Part shown: positions 46,342 to 55,079 of the stretch, piece after piece | Numbering within the stretch: position 1 is the first letter of the stretch | How the letters are laid out: every line of letters starts with the position of its first letter | From: JAXLYX01 sp046351215 | GTDB lineage: Bacteria > Myxococcota_A > Polyangia > Polyangiales > Houyiibacteriaceae | Length of the DNA: 64,000 nt | Assembly: GCA_046351215.1 (NCBI GenBank) | Contig: JAXLYX010000007.1 | Coordinates: 576,029 to 640,028 of the forward strand | Direction of reading: 5' to 3' | The notes under the pieces: generated by a model | What the model was told of the DNA's origin: nothing | The model's input: only the letters and a program-made list of their open reading frames with translations | The model's database searches: none | Translations under genes and position numbers: made by a program

Positions 46342-48162
46342 ATGCCGAACTACAAAGCCCCCCTCAGGGATGTCCGTTTCCTCTTCCACGACGTCTTCGA
46401 CTTCCCCGCCCACTACGCCTCGCTCCCGAACGGCGCCGAAGCGACGCCCGACATGGTCGACGCGATCCTCGGCGAGTGCGCGCGCTTCTGCGAAGAGGTC
46501 CTCGCTCCGCTGAACCGCAAGGGCGACGAAGAGGGCTGCCACTTCAAGGACGGCGAGGTCACGACGCCGACGGGCTTCAAGGACGCCTACGACCAGTTCG
46601 TCGCCGGCGGCTGGCAGGGCCTCTCGCATCCGGTCGCGTACGGCGGCCAGGGTCTGCCGATGTCGCTCGGCGTCTTCAAGTCCGAGATGATGGGCACGGC
46701 CAATTGGTCGTTCAACATGTACCCGGGCCTCGCGCTCGGCGCGATGAACACCATCCTCCAGCACGGCACCGAGGAGCAGAAGAAGACCTACCTCACGCCG
46801 CTCACCGAGGGCCGCTGGGGCGGCACGATGTGCCTCACGGAGCCGCAGTGCGGCACCGACCTCGCGCAGGTCTCGACGAAGGCCGTCCCGCAGGCCGACG
46901 GGAGCTACAAGCTCACGGGCACGAAGATCTTCATCTCGGCCGGTGAGCACGACCTCACGGAGAACATCGTCCACGTCTCGCTCGCGCGCCTGCCGGACGC
47001 GCCCGCGGGCACGAAGGGCATCTCGCTCTTCATCGTGCCGAAGTTCCTCCCGGGCCCGAACGGCAGCGTCGGCGCCCCGAACAACGTCGTGTGCTCGGGC
47101 ATCGAGCACAAGATGGGCATCAAGGGCTCGGCGACCTGCACCATCGAGTTCGAGGAGTCCACGGGCTTCCTGCTCGGCCCGGTGAACAGGGGCCTCGAGT
47201 GCATGTTCACCTTCATGAACACGGCGCGCATCGGGACGGCCCTCCAGGGCATCTGCGCGACCGAGCTCTCGTACCAGGGCGCCCTCGCCTACGCCAAGGA
47301 GCGCCGCTCGATGCGCGCGCTCTCGGGCAAGAAGGAGCCCGACAAGGTCGCCGACGCCCTCCACTACCACGGCGACGTCCGCCGCATGCTCCTCACGATC
47401 AAGGCGTTCACCGAGGGTGGACGCGCGATGCTCTACTCGGCCTCGAAGCTCGCCGATCACATGGGCGTCGCCGTCGAGAAGGGCGACGAGAAGGAGCGCG
47501 TCCACTGGGACGAGAAGCTCGGCTTCTACACCCCGATCCTGAAGGGCTTCCTCACGGAGCTCGGCTACGAGTGCACGAACCTCGGCGTGCAGGTCTTCGG
47601 CGGTCACGGCTACATCCGCGAGCACGGGATGGAGCAGATCGTCCGCGACACGCGCATCGCGACCCTCTACGAGGGCACGACGGGCATCCAGTCGCTCGAC
47701 CTCCTCGGCCGCAAGGTCCTCATCTCGACCAAGGGCCGCGTGATCCAGGAGTTCACCGCCGAGATCATGAAGTTCTGCGCCGAGCACGCGACCGAGAAGC
47801 GCATGCTCCCGTTCATCTTCGCGCTCTCGAAGGCGTGCGCGCAGTGGAACTACCTCACGCTCCGGCTGATGGTCGGCGCCGTGAAGAACCGTGACGTCGT
47901 CGCCTGCTCGTCGGTCGACTACCTCATGTACTCCGGCTACGTGATGATGGCGTACTTCTGGGCCCGCATGGCCGCCGTCTCCTGCGAGAAGCTCGACAAG
48001 GGCGACGGCGTCGAGACGCCGGAGTTCTACCAGGCGAAGCTCGCGACGGCGGAGTTCTACTTCGAGCGCCTCCTCCCGCGCACGAAGGGCCACGCGGACG
48101 CGATCCTCGCGGGTCCGAAGAGCCTGATGCAGCTCCCGATCGAGCACTTCGCGTTCGAATGA
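46342..48162 (+). CDS. Acyl-CoA dehydrogenase, long form (DmdC/AcdA-like)
   Basis: The 606-residue flavoprotein is of the long acyl-CoA dehydrogenase branch (about 600 residues), which includes DmdC-type and some medium/long-chain enzymes. Visible landmarks are WQGLSHPVAYGGQGLP, the FAD-binding MCLTEPQCGTDLAQV, the IEHKMGIKGSATC segment, and YEGTTGIQSLDLLGRK, which holds the likely catalytic Glu. A C-terminal helical domain follows. It carries out the first oxidation step of acyl-CoA breakdown. The ATG at 46342 has GGAGGC before it. Three palindromic operators upstream predict tight, probably acyl-CoA-responsive, repression. Confidence 0.92.
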   Translation: MPNYKAPLRDVRFLFHDVFDFPAHYASLPNGAEATPDMVDAILGECARFCEEVLAPLNRKGDEEGCHFKDGEVTTPTGFKDAYDQFVAGGWQGLSHPVAYGGQGLPMSLGVFKSEMMGTANWSFNMYPGLALGAMNTILQHGTEEQKKTYLTPLTEGRWGGTMCLTEPQCGTDLAQVSTKAVPQADGSYKLTGTKIFISAGEHDLTENIVHVSLARLPDAPAGTKGISLFIVPKFLPGPNGSVGAPNNVVCSGIEHKMGIKGSATCTIEFEESTGFLLGPVNRGLECMFTFMNTARIGTALQGICATELSYQGALAYAKERRSMRALSGKKEPDKVADALHYHGDVRRMLLTIKAFTEGGRAMLYSASKLADHMGVAVEKGDEKERVHWDEKLGFYTPILKGFLTELGYECTNLGVQVFGGHGYIREHGMEQIVRDTRIATLYEGTTGIQSLDLLGRKVLISTKGRVIQEFTAEIMKFCAEHATEKRMLPFIFALSKACAQWNYLTLRLMVGAVKNRDVVACSSVDYLMYSGYVMMAYFWARMAAVSCEKLDKGDGVETPEFYQAKLATAEFYFERLLPRTKGHADAILAGPKSLMQLPIEHFAFE

Positions 48163-48209
48163 GCGCGTAGCGCCCGGGCCCGCGCGAGGCGGCCCGAGCA
48201 AGAGCGAGA

Positions 48210-48239
48210 GGGGCACCCCAGCGAAGGCCTGGGTGCCCC
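48210..48239. terminator. Terminator after the acyl-CoA dehydrogenase
   Basis: A 9-bp perfect stem (GGGGCACCC with GGGTGCCCC), extended by two pairs past one bulged C, closes a seven-base loop. TTCGTCATTCT follows on the plus strand. The gene on the other side is convergent, so it may work in both directions. Confidence 0.6.
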
Positions 48240-48257
48240 TTCGTCATTCTGCCTTCG

Positions 48258-49076
48258 TCACTCCGCCTTCGGGGGCGGCCGGCTCGACGCCCGCCGCCCG
48301 CCCGCCGCGGCGCTCGGCTGCGGAGCGGGGTTCGCGGGTCGTTCGGAATGCGAGCGGATGTTGGCGGCGCAGGTCGGGCAGACGCCGTGCGTGAACTCGA
48401 CACTGCCGTGGCTCGCGAAGTACGCGTCGACCTCGTGCCAGTAGCCCGCGTCGTCGCGGATCGACTTGCACCAGGCGCAGATCGGCAGGAGGCGCTTCAG
48501 CTCCTGGACCTCGGCGATCTTCGCCTCGAGCTCCGCGATGAGGCGCGCTTGGGCCTCCGCCGCCTCGTGACGTTCGGTGACGTCGCGCGTGATGCACACG
48601 ATCTCGCGGAGCTCGCCGTCGAGCAGACGCGGCTCGGAGCGCGTCTCGACCCAGACGTAGGTCCCGTCGGGGCGACGGAGACGGTACTCGATCGAGCTCC
48701 GCTCGATCTCGGTGGCGGGCAACGTCACGTGGCTCGCGCCCACGCGGTCGAAGTCCGCCGGATGGATGAAGTCGTAGGCGGAGTGCCCGATCAGCTCCTC
48801 CGCCTTCCAGCCGAAGAGCGTCTCGCATGCCGGCGAGACGAAGACGTACGAGCCGTCGCCCGCGTGGACGCTGAGCATGTCGGTCGCGTACTTCGCGATG
48901 AGCGCGTAGGCGTTGAGATCGAGCAGCTCCTCGCGGAGCGAAGGCCCGGGGCCGGTGCCCAGCTCGACCCGGAGCTCCGCGCATTCCTTCTCGAGCTCGA
49001 CCAGGCGCGCGAACGCCGCGAGTCGCGCACCGTCGGGGCGCGAAGCTCGGCTCGAGGAGGGGGGCTTGGGGAGCAT
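48258..49076 (-). CDS. PAS-domain signalling protein with a C-terminal cysteine motif
   Basis: The 272-residue protein has a coiled N-terminus, a PAS/PAC domain (about residues 55-175; YVFVSPACETLFGWKAEELIG, with RRPDGTYVWVETRSEP as the PAC part, and VCITRDVTERHEAAEA as its end, each quoted in part), then a coiled linker and a cysteine block. That block reads LLPICAWCKSIRDDAGYW and GVCPTCAANIRSHSE, with two CxxC pairs, a motif often found at the ends of PAS or response-regulator proteins and thought to bind metal. There is no kinase or GGDEF domain. It probably relays a redox or ligand signal to a partner. Confidence 0.82.
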   Translation of the reverse strand: MLPKPPSSSRASRPDGARLAAFARLVELEKECAELRVELGTGPGPSLREELLDLNAYALIAKYATDMLSVHAGDGSYVFVSPACETLFGWKAEELIGHSAYDFIHPADFDRVGASHVTLPATEIERSSIEYRLRRPDGTYVWVETRSEPRLLDGELREIVCITRDVTERHEAAEAQARLIAELEAKIAEVQELKRLLPICAWCKSIRDDAGYWHEVDAYFASHGSVEFTHGVCPTCAANIRSHSERPANPAPQPSAAAGGRRASSRPPPKAE

Positions 49077-49124
49077 CAGAACCTAGTCCCTTCAGCCTAC
49101 CCCATGGCGCCCCCTCCTACGAGG

Positions 49125-50630
49125 TCAGGGCGCCGACGGGGCTCCGGAATCGGCGGGGGTGGGGGCCTCCGGTGCGGCAGCCCCGTTGCCCACGAGGTCG
49201 TCGAGGGTCTCGCCGCCGCCGCCCGAGAGGTCGTCGAGGGTCGCGCCGCCGGAGTCGTCTCCCAGCCCGTCGAGGGTCTCGCCACCGCTCGGCTCCGCGG
49301 CTCCCCCGCCATTCAGGGGCAGCGAGCTGTCGCGGTCGATCGTGACGCCCGCCTCGCGGGTCGAGGGATGCCAGGTCGTGAGCCACGGCACGTAGGTCGT
49401 GATCGCGAGCGACACGAGCAGGAGCGCGATCGGCATGACGACGGCCCGGTAGACCTCCGACATCGGTCGATTGAAGCGGAAGCTCGAGATGAAGAGGTTC
49501 AGACCGACCGGCGGCGTGAGGTAGCCGATCTCGAGGTTCAGCAGGAAGACGATGCCGAGGTGCAGCGGGTTGATCCCGAAGTGCGTCGCGATCGGGACGA
49601 TGAGGGGGACCACGACGACGATCGCCGAGAAGATGTCCATCAGCATGCCGACCACGAGCAGGAAGAGGTTCAGCACGAAGAGGAAGGTGTACTTCGAGCT
49701 GATGAGCCGCTGCATCGACTCGAGGATCGCCTGCGGGACGTTCGCCTGGATGAGATAGGCCGTGAAGCCGATCGCCGCCGCGAGGATGATCAGGATCGCG
49801 CCGACGAGCGTGGTCGACTCGCGGATGATCCGCGGGATGTCCTTCCGGAAGTCGATGTCGCGGTAGACGAAGACCTCGACCACGAGGACGTAGAGCGCCG
49901 TGAACGCCGCGGCCTCGTGGATGCGGAGGGCTCCCGTCGCCATGCCGGCGATGAGCACGACCGGGAGGGCGGCCTCCCACTTCGCGATCCACAGCGCACG
50001 CAGCGCTTCCCTCGGCTGGAACGGCGTCCGCTGGATGCCCGCCTTCACGGCCACGACGCTGCCGAAGAGACCGAGCGCGACGAGAGTGACCAGGCCCGGG
50101 AGCAGACCGGCGAGGAAGAGGCGCTCGATCTCCACGCCGGCGACGACGCCGTAGAGGATGATCGGGAGGCTCGGCGGGAAGAGCAGGCCGAGCGAGCCGC
50201 CGCTCGTCACGAGGCCGAGCGAGAACTTCTCCGGATACTTCTCCTGCTGGAGCGCGGGGAGCAGGAGCGCGCCGATCGCGACGATCGTGATGCCGCTGCC
50301 TCCCGTGAACGTCGTGAAGATGGCCGACGCGACGAGGCAGACGATGCCGAGACCGCCCGGCAGCCAGCCGAGGAGGGCCTTCGACACCTCGACGAGCCGG
50401 CGCGGCGTGCCGCTCTCCGCCATGAGCACGCCCGCGAGCGTGAAGAGCGGGATCGTCACGAGCAGCGGCGAGTCGGCGAATTTCTCGCTGTACATGTCGT
50501 TCGCCGCACCCGAGAGGGGCGTGTCCGCCATGCGACCGAAGAGGATCAGGGCGGCGGCGCCGAAGACGGCGAAGAGGGGCGCTCCGAGCGCGGCGAAGCC
50601 GAGGAGCGCGAGGACGATGGCAAGACCCAT
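49125..50630 (-). CDS. TRAP transporter large permease (DctM-type) with a repeated acidic tail
   Basis: The 501-residue integral membrane protein is the large subunit that moves substrate and sodium in TRAP transporters. It shows many hydrophobic segments with the family motifs PLFTLAGVLMAESG, the TGGSGITIVAIG loop, and PPVGLNLFISS. The normal protein ends near residue 435; here a further 65 residues are soluble and Gly/Asp/Leu-rich, containing three copies of GG(E/A)TLD(G/D)L. It is the last gene of the tatT-P-Q-M operon. Substrate is unknown, probably an organic acid or lipid-like anion. Confidence 0.9.
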   Translation of the reverse strand: MGLAIVLALLGFAALGAPLFAVFGAAALILFGRMADTPLSGAANDMYSEKFADSPLLVTIPLFTLAGVLMAESGTPRRLVEVSKALLGWLPGGLGIVCLVASAIFTTFTGGSGITIVAIGALLLPALQQEKYPEKFSLGLVTSGGSLGLLFPPSLPIILYGVVAGVEIERLFLAGLLPGLVTLVALGLFGSVVAVKAGIQRTPFQPREALRALWIAKWEAALPVVLIAGMATGALRIHEAAAFTALYVLVVEVFVYRDIDFRKDIPRIIRESTTLVGAILIILAAAIGFTAYLIQANVPQAILESMQRLISSKYTFLFVLNLFLLVVGMLMDIFSAIVVVVPLIVPIATHFGINPLHLGIVFLLNLEIGYLTPPVGLNLFISSFRFNRPMSEVYRAVVMPIALLLVSLAITTYVPWLTTWHPSTREAGVTIDRDSSLPLNGGGAAEPSGGETLDGLGDDSGGATLDDLSGGGGETLDDLVGNGAAAPEAPTPADSGAPSAP

Positions 50631-50678
50631 GGAGATTCTCGAGGTGCGGGTACGGCGGACGGCGCGTGGACGTGGCGC

Positions 50679-51356
50679 TCAGATGGGCGAGTGGCCGACG
50701 GCCTGGTCTGCCGGCGGATGCTCCGAATCCGGCCGCGAGAAGGAGGTGAAAGCCCGCAGGACGAAGCGCGCGGCGATGACGAGGAACATGAGGGGGACGA
50801 TGAGCTGCGCGATTCCCGCGCCCGAATTCGAGGGGATGCCGACACCCGAGAAGACCGCACGCACGCCGCAGTAGAGCCCGGGTCGCGTGCGCTCGCCGAG
50901 GAGGCTCGACGCCACGTCGCAGATGTGCCGACCGCCCTCGGGCGTCAGCACCTCGTAGTCGAAGGGAATCGTCGCGTCGGCCGCGAGGCCGGCCTGCAGG
51001 AAGACGCGCGAGAGCACCACGCAGACGACCGCCGTCGCCGCGGAGATGACGAAACGGACGACGCGGTCGGCCCGAGGCGAGAGAAACTTCGTCAGCACGT
51101 CGATCGCGATGTGCTTGTCCTCGTGGGTCGCGAGGGAGGCTCCGACGAACGCCAGCCAGAGCGTGCCCTTCTGCAGGTACGTATCGGCCCAATCGACGGA
51201 CATGAGCGCCTTGGCGGCCCATGCCACGTCGTGTTGGGCGATGTTGAAGAGCACGGCTTGGACCGTGGCGACGACGATCATCGACAGCAGCACGAAGGTC
51301 GCGACCCAGCCCTCGAAGGTGGCCAGCTTGCGATCCCAGGACACGATGCGTTCCAC
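50679..51356 (-). CDS. TRAP transporter small permease (DctQ-type)
   Basis: From the GTG at 51356 (GGAGG upstream) the protein has 225 residues, with four hydrophobic segments typical of DctQ. The signature LWLAFVGASLATHEDKHIAIDVL corresponds to the conserved W-x-x-x-G-A-x-x-A-x-x-x-x-H-I-x-x-D block (shown in parts: LWLAFVGASLATHEDKHIAI). It lies between the periplasmic binding protein and the large permease and is needed for complex assembly. About 50 residues in the middle are longer than in most homologues, near EGGRHICDVASSLLGE. Confidence 0.85.
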   Translation of the reverse strand: MERIVSWDRKLATFEGWVATFVLLSMIVVATVQAVLFNIAQHDVAWAAKALMSVDWADTYLQKGTLWLAFVGASLATHEDKHIAIDVLTKFLSPRADRVVRFVISAATAVVCVVLSRVFLQAGLAADATIPFDYEVLTPEGGRHICDVASSLLGERTRPGLYCGVRAVFSGVGIPSNSGAGIAQLIVPLMFLVIAARFVLRAFTSFSRPDSEHPPADQAVGHSPI

Positions 51357-51385
51357 GGAAGCCTCCTCGACTCGTTCGTTGCCGC

Positions 51386-52387
51386 TCAGCGGATGATCTG
51401 CTCGACCCGGCGGAGCAGGTCGGCCGAGTAGAGGCGACCCGTGAGCTGCTGGCGCACCTGCGTACCGATGCGATCCCAGGCCGCCTGGTGCGGCGCGAGG
51501 TCGACGGCCGTGATGCCGCGCTGGACGACGGTGTTGTAGGCGCGCTCGTCGTCGCGGCGGATCGACGCCTGGAGCGCCGAGGACATCTGCGCCGAGGTCT
51601 CGGTGATGATCTGCTTGAACTCCGGCGAGAGCGAGTCCCACTTCGCCTTGTTAAGGATGATGGCCCCGACGATGATGCCGAAGCCCTGCCGCGAGACGTG
51701 CGTGGCGCGGTTGAACCACTGGAACGAGACGGCCGCGAGCGCCGACGCGGGAAAGGCGTCGATGCGGTTCGTCTGGAGCGCCGGATAGACCTCGGGGAGG
51801 CCGAGGGCGACCGGCTGGCAGCCCGCGACGTTCAGCACCTCGGCGAAGACGGGGTCGTCGCGCCACGCCCAGAAGCGCGACTGCCGCATATCCGTCGGCT
51901 GCGCCACCGCACGGTTCGAGAAGAGACGGACCTCGCCCGCGTCGCCCCAGCCGAGGAGCTTGTAGCCGGCGGTCTCGAACTCGCGCTCGAACTGCGGCGC
52001 GAGCTGGGTGCGGACCTGCTCCATCTGCTGGTAGGTGCGCACGAGGCCGGGGACCTGGAGCACGAGCACCGGACGCACGATCTGGCCGAGGCCGATCGAG
52101 GTCATGGCCCCCCCGTCGAGCTGGCCCTGCCGCATCTTGCGGATGACGTCGCGCTCGTCGCCGGCCGCGCCTCCGCTGAAGAACTGGCACTGGAGCCGGT
52201 TGTTCGTGCGCTGCTTCAGCGTGTTGTTCCACGCGTTGAAGACGCGCATCCACGACGAGCCGTTCGGCGCGAGCGTCGCGAGACGCAGCGTCACCGTCTC
52301 CTGCGCCCGGACGTAGCGCGGAGCGATGCCGATCGCGCTGGCGGCGGCGGCGGCGGGAACGGTCTCGAGAAAACGACGGCGCTTCAT
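51386..52387 (-). CDS. TRAP transporter substrate-binding protein (DctP-type), Tat-exported
   Basis: The ATG at 52387, with GGAGGAG ten bases upstream, gives 333 residues. The N-terminus MKRRRFLETVPAAAAASA is a twin-arginine signal, so the protein is exported folded. The mature part is a DctP-fold binding protein with RLATLAPNGSSWMRVF at the start, the conserved Arg region near GEVRLFSNRAV, and PEVYPALQTNRIDAFPAS. It captures the substrate for the TRAP permease. In the TatT-linked branch the protein is thought to work with the TatT lipoprotein encoded just upstream. Confidence 0.92.
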   Translation of the reverse strand: MKRRRFLETVPAAAAASAIGIAPRYVRAQETVTLRLATLAPNGSSWMRVFNAWNNTLKQRTNNRLQCQFFSGGAAGDERDVIRKMRQGQLDGGAMTSIGLGQIVRPVLVLQVPGLVRTYQQMEQVRTQLAPQFEREFETAGYKLLGWGDAGEVRLFSNRAVAQPTDMRQSRFWAWRDDPVFAEVLNVAGCQPVALGLPEVYPALQTNRIDAFPASALAAVSFQWFNRATHVSRQGFGIIVGAIILNKAKWDSLSPEFKQIITETSAQMSSALQASIRRDDERAYNTVVQRGITAVDLAPHQAAWDRIGTQVRQQLTGRLYSADLLRRVEQIIR

Positions 52388-52480
52388 GATCGGACTCCTC
52401 CTACGGCCGGTGCTCCGAACGGGACGGGCACCGGGCGTCGACACTCACGAGGAGGCGGTCTCGCGCCTCCGGCATTGGGC

Positions 52481-53404
52481 TCAGAACAGCTGGCTCCCAC
52501 GCGCCATCCAGCGCGCGGCGCGACGCTTGGCGATCGCGTTCAGGAGGCGCGCATCCGGATCGGAGGCCTCTCCGTCGATCACCTCGCGGAGCAGCTGCTC
52601 GTAGAGCTCGCGGTTCTGCGTCTGCACGGCGTAGCTGCGCGCGTAGAAGAACTGGACGATGAAGACGTGGCGATTCGTCTTCGTCAGGGCGCGCTCGAAG
52701 AACTCGCGGCCACGCTCCGGATGGCCACCGACCGCCTCGGCGATGAGGGAGTCGGCGTAGCCGAGGAAGGAGAGCCCCGAGGCGAAGTAGTAGTCGTCGT
52801 CGAGGGCCACCGAGCGCTCGACGAGCGCACGCGCGAGCGCGAGGTCGGCGACCATCGAGGCGTCGTCGAGCGAGACGTTGATCGCGAGGCCCCAGGCGAA
52901 GCCGGCCCAGAAGAGACCCGGAGCGTCCTTCTTGTAGGTGAAGGCCCGCCGGAGGTAGCGCTCGAGCTCGTCGGGGCCGCGCGCGATCGCGCGATCGATG
53001 CCGTCGTCGCGCAGGCGGAGCCAGTGCAGCGCGCGCTCCCGCGCACGGAGGTACATCGCCCGGGCGCGCGCCCGCTGCCGATCGTTCTCCTCGAGGTCGC
53101 CGCGATCCTCCGCGGCCTCGGCCTCGTCCTCGATGAAGCCGAGCGCGTAGCCCGCGTAGCCCTTGGCCGCGTCGATCAGCAACGTCTCGTTGTCGGGCAC
53201 GACCTCGAGCAGGCCGTCGATCTGCACGACCGCCATCGGCATCGCCTCCCCCGCGAAGGCGTAGTCGTCCTGCCCTTCGAGCGCCGGCGAGGCCCGATGG
53301 AAGATCGAGCCCGTCATGTTCGCGACCATCTTGTGGACGCACCCCGGGAGCAGGGCGACGAACAGCGGGATCCACACCATCCACGAACGGGGATGCGTCG
53401 TCAT
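52481..53404 (-). CDS. TRAP-associated TPR lipoprotein (TatT component)
   Basis: The 307-residue protein has a lipoprotein signal with lipobox LLPGC (acylated Cys22). The mature part is all-helical with repeat units typical of TatT (TPR-like T component) proteins, for example YAGYALGFIEDEAEAAEDRG and LFWAGFAWGLAINVSLDDA. In Treponema, TatT forms a trimer that binds the TRAP substrate-binding protein and may accept lipophilic ligands. It heads the operon tatT-dctP-dctQ-dctM, the expected order. The ATG at 53404 is chosen over the earlier in-frame start because it begins the signal peptide. Confidence 0.85.
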   Translation of the reverse strand: MTTHPRSWMVWIPLFVALLPGCVHKMVANMTGSIFHRASPALEGQDDYAFAGEAMPMAVVQIDGLLEVVPDNETLLIDAAKGYAGYALGFIEDEAEAAEDRGDLEENDRQRARARAMYLRARERALHWLRLRDDGIDRAIARGPDELERYLRRAFTYKKDAPGLFWAGFAWGLAINVSLDDASMVADLALARALVERSVALDDDYYFASGLSFLGYADSLIAEAVGGHPERGREFFERALTKTNRHVFIVQFFYARSYAVQTQNRELYEQLLREVIDGEASDPDARLLNAIAKRRAARWMARGSQLF

Positions 53405-53657
53405 CGAACGGGGCCCTTTCGGACGCGCCGGAAGAAGGAACCACACCTCCTTCGTCCCACGCGTTCACACTCGGACCGACGGTGTAAGGAAAATCGGTTT
53501 CGGCCCCTATGACCGGGACGGTCAAACGGCTGGCTCGCATGGCCAGGGCCGATTCCGCCCTGGGCGTAGAAATCCAGGGGGAGCCTGGAATTCGTGGGGG
53601 ATCCGCCGTTCACCAGGGGACGGCGAGGCGGGACGTTCCGTACGTTGAGGCGAAGCC
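53405..53657. other. Divergent regulatory region between tatT and the P450 gene
   Basis: This stretch of 253 bases holds no convincing gene. It must carry promoters for both directions. TTCACAC and GTGTAAG (53462-53487) form an imperfect inverted pair around a GC-rich centre, possibly an operator. No standard TTGAC-type promoter stands out. Confidence 0.4.
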
Positions 53658-55079
53658 GTGGAGACCGGCACCGTCACCCCCTACGCCCCCTTCATCGTCG
53701 AGGCCGTCGGCGACGTGGAGCGCCCGCGCGCCGCCCTGCCGGCGGTCGACGCCTATGGCCACCTCCCGGGCTCGCGGAAGCCCCTCGCGGGCTTCTGGCA
53801 CCTCCTCGACGGGGCCCTCCGCGGCGACGCCCACTTCGTCGATCTCGTGCGCCGCCACGGCAAGGTCTTCCGCTACGCGCTCGGTCCGATCCCCTGCGTG
53901 GCCGTCGCCGATCCCGACCTCGCGATGCGGATCGCCCGCAACGAAGACGGCGTCTGGTCGTCGGCCATCGCCTGGCGTGCGTTCTTCGACGGCATCAACC
54001 CCCGCAGCGCGACGCTCGACATGCCGGGCAGCTTCGACTTCGCGCACCATCGGGACGCCCGGAGGCTGCTCGCGCCCGCCTTCTCGCCGGCCGCCGTCGC
54101 CCGCTACACGGAGCTCGCGCTGCCGATCTTCGAGCGCGTGGTCGGGACCTGGATCGGGCGCGGACGGGTGGACGCGAAGGTCGGGATCCGTCGGCTCTTC
54201 GCGCTCGTCGCGGGCCGCATCTTCCTCGGCGTCGAGGACGATCGACGCGCCGAGCTCTTCGACGAGGCGCTCGCCGCGTACTGGCGTGCGCCGACCGCGG
54301 TCGTGAAGGATCCGCGGCTCTCGCCGACATGGCGACGGGGCATTTCGGCGTACGCGAAGCTCTTCGATTCGCTCCGTCCCGAGGTCGAGCGACGCCGCGC
54401 ACTCGGCGGGGACGACCTCTTCAGCCGTCTCTGTGCCACGGCGGGCGAGATCGAGTGGATGGACGACGACACCCTCGTGCGCCTCTTCCTCGGGGTGATG
54501 ACGGCGGCGTTCGACACGACCTCGCTCGCGGTCACGAGCCTCGCGCACCTCCTCGCGACGCATCCCGACGTCCAGGAGCGCCTGCGGGACGAGGCGCGGA
54601 CGGTCGCGCCCGGGCGCCCCACGGCCGAGGACACGCGGCGCATGGAGCTCGCCGACCGCGCGTTCAAGGAGACGCTGAGGCTCTACCCGGTCGCCCCCTA
54701 CTTCCCCCGGCGCGCGCTCGTCGACGTGGACCTCGGCGGCCACCGCATCCCCGCGGGCTCGATGGTCGTGGTCCTCGTCGCGGCGATGATGAAGGACGGG
54801 TCGATCTACACGCGCCCCGAGGCCTTCGATCCCGACCGCTTCGCGCCGGAGCGCGCGGAGGACCGCCGCCATCGAGGCGCCTACCTCCCGTTCGGCGGCG
54901 GCGCCCACGCCTGCCTCGGCGCGCAGCTCTCGACGATCGAGGCGAAGGCCTTCTGGCACGTCCTGCTGACGCGGGCCCGTTTCCGGCTCGAGCGCCCGTA
55001 CGAGGGCGTGCACCGCATGACGCCGCTCGGCTGCGTCTCGGGCGACGTCGCCCTCCGCTTCGAGCCCCTCAGTCGGTGA
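53658..55079 (+). CDS. Cytochrome P450
   Basis: The 473-residue monooxygenase has the full P450 set: the I-helix AAFDTTSLA with the acid-Thr pair, ExxR as KETLR, and the heme-binding FGGGAHACLG with its cysteine ligand. Its length and arrangement suit a soluble bacterial class I enzyme that needs separate ferredoxin and reductase, neither of which is in the window. The start is the GTG at 53658, with GAGG 7 bases before it. Substrate is unknown. Its 3' end overlaps that of the convergent MFS gene by 11 bases. Confidence 0.93.
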   Translation: METGTVTPYAPFIVEAVGDVERPRAALPAVDAYGHLPGSRKPLAGFWHLLDGALRGDAHFVDLVRRHGKVFRYALGPIPCVAVADPDLAMRIARNEDGVWSSAIAWRAFFDGINPRSATLDMPGSFDFAHHRDARRLLAPAFSPAAVARYTELALPIFERVVGTWIGRGRVDAKVGIRRLFALVAGRIFLGVEDDRRAELFDEALAAYWRAPTAVVKDPRLSPTWRRGISAYAKLFDSLRPEVERRRALGGDDLFSRLCATAGEIEWMDDDTLVRLFLGVMTAAFDTTSLAVTSLAHLLATHPDVQERLRDEARTVAPGRPTAEDTRRMELADRAFKETLRLYPVAPYFPRRALVDVDLGGHRIPAGSMVVVLVAAMMKDGSIYTRPEAFDPDRFAPERAEDRRHRGAYLPFGGGAHACLGAQLSTIEAKAFWHVLLTRARFRLERPYEGVHRMTPLGCVSGDVALRFEPLSR

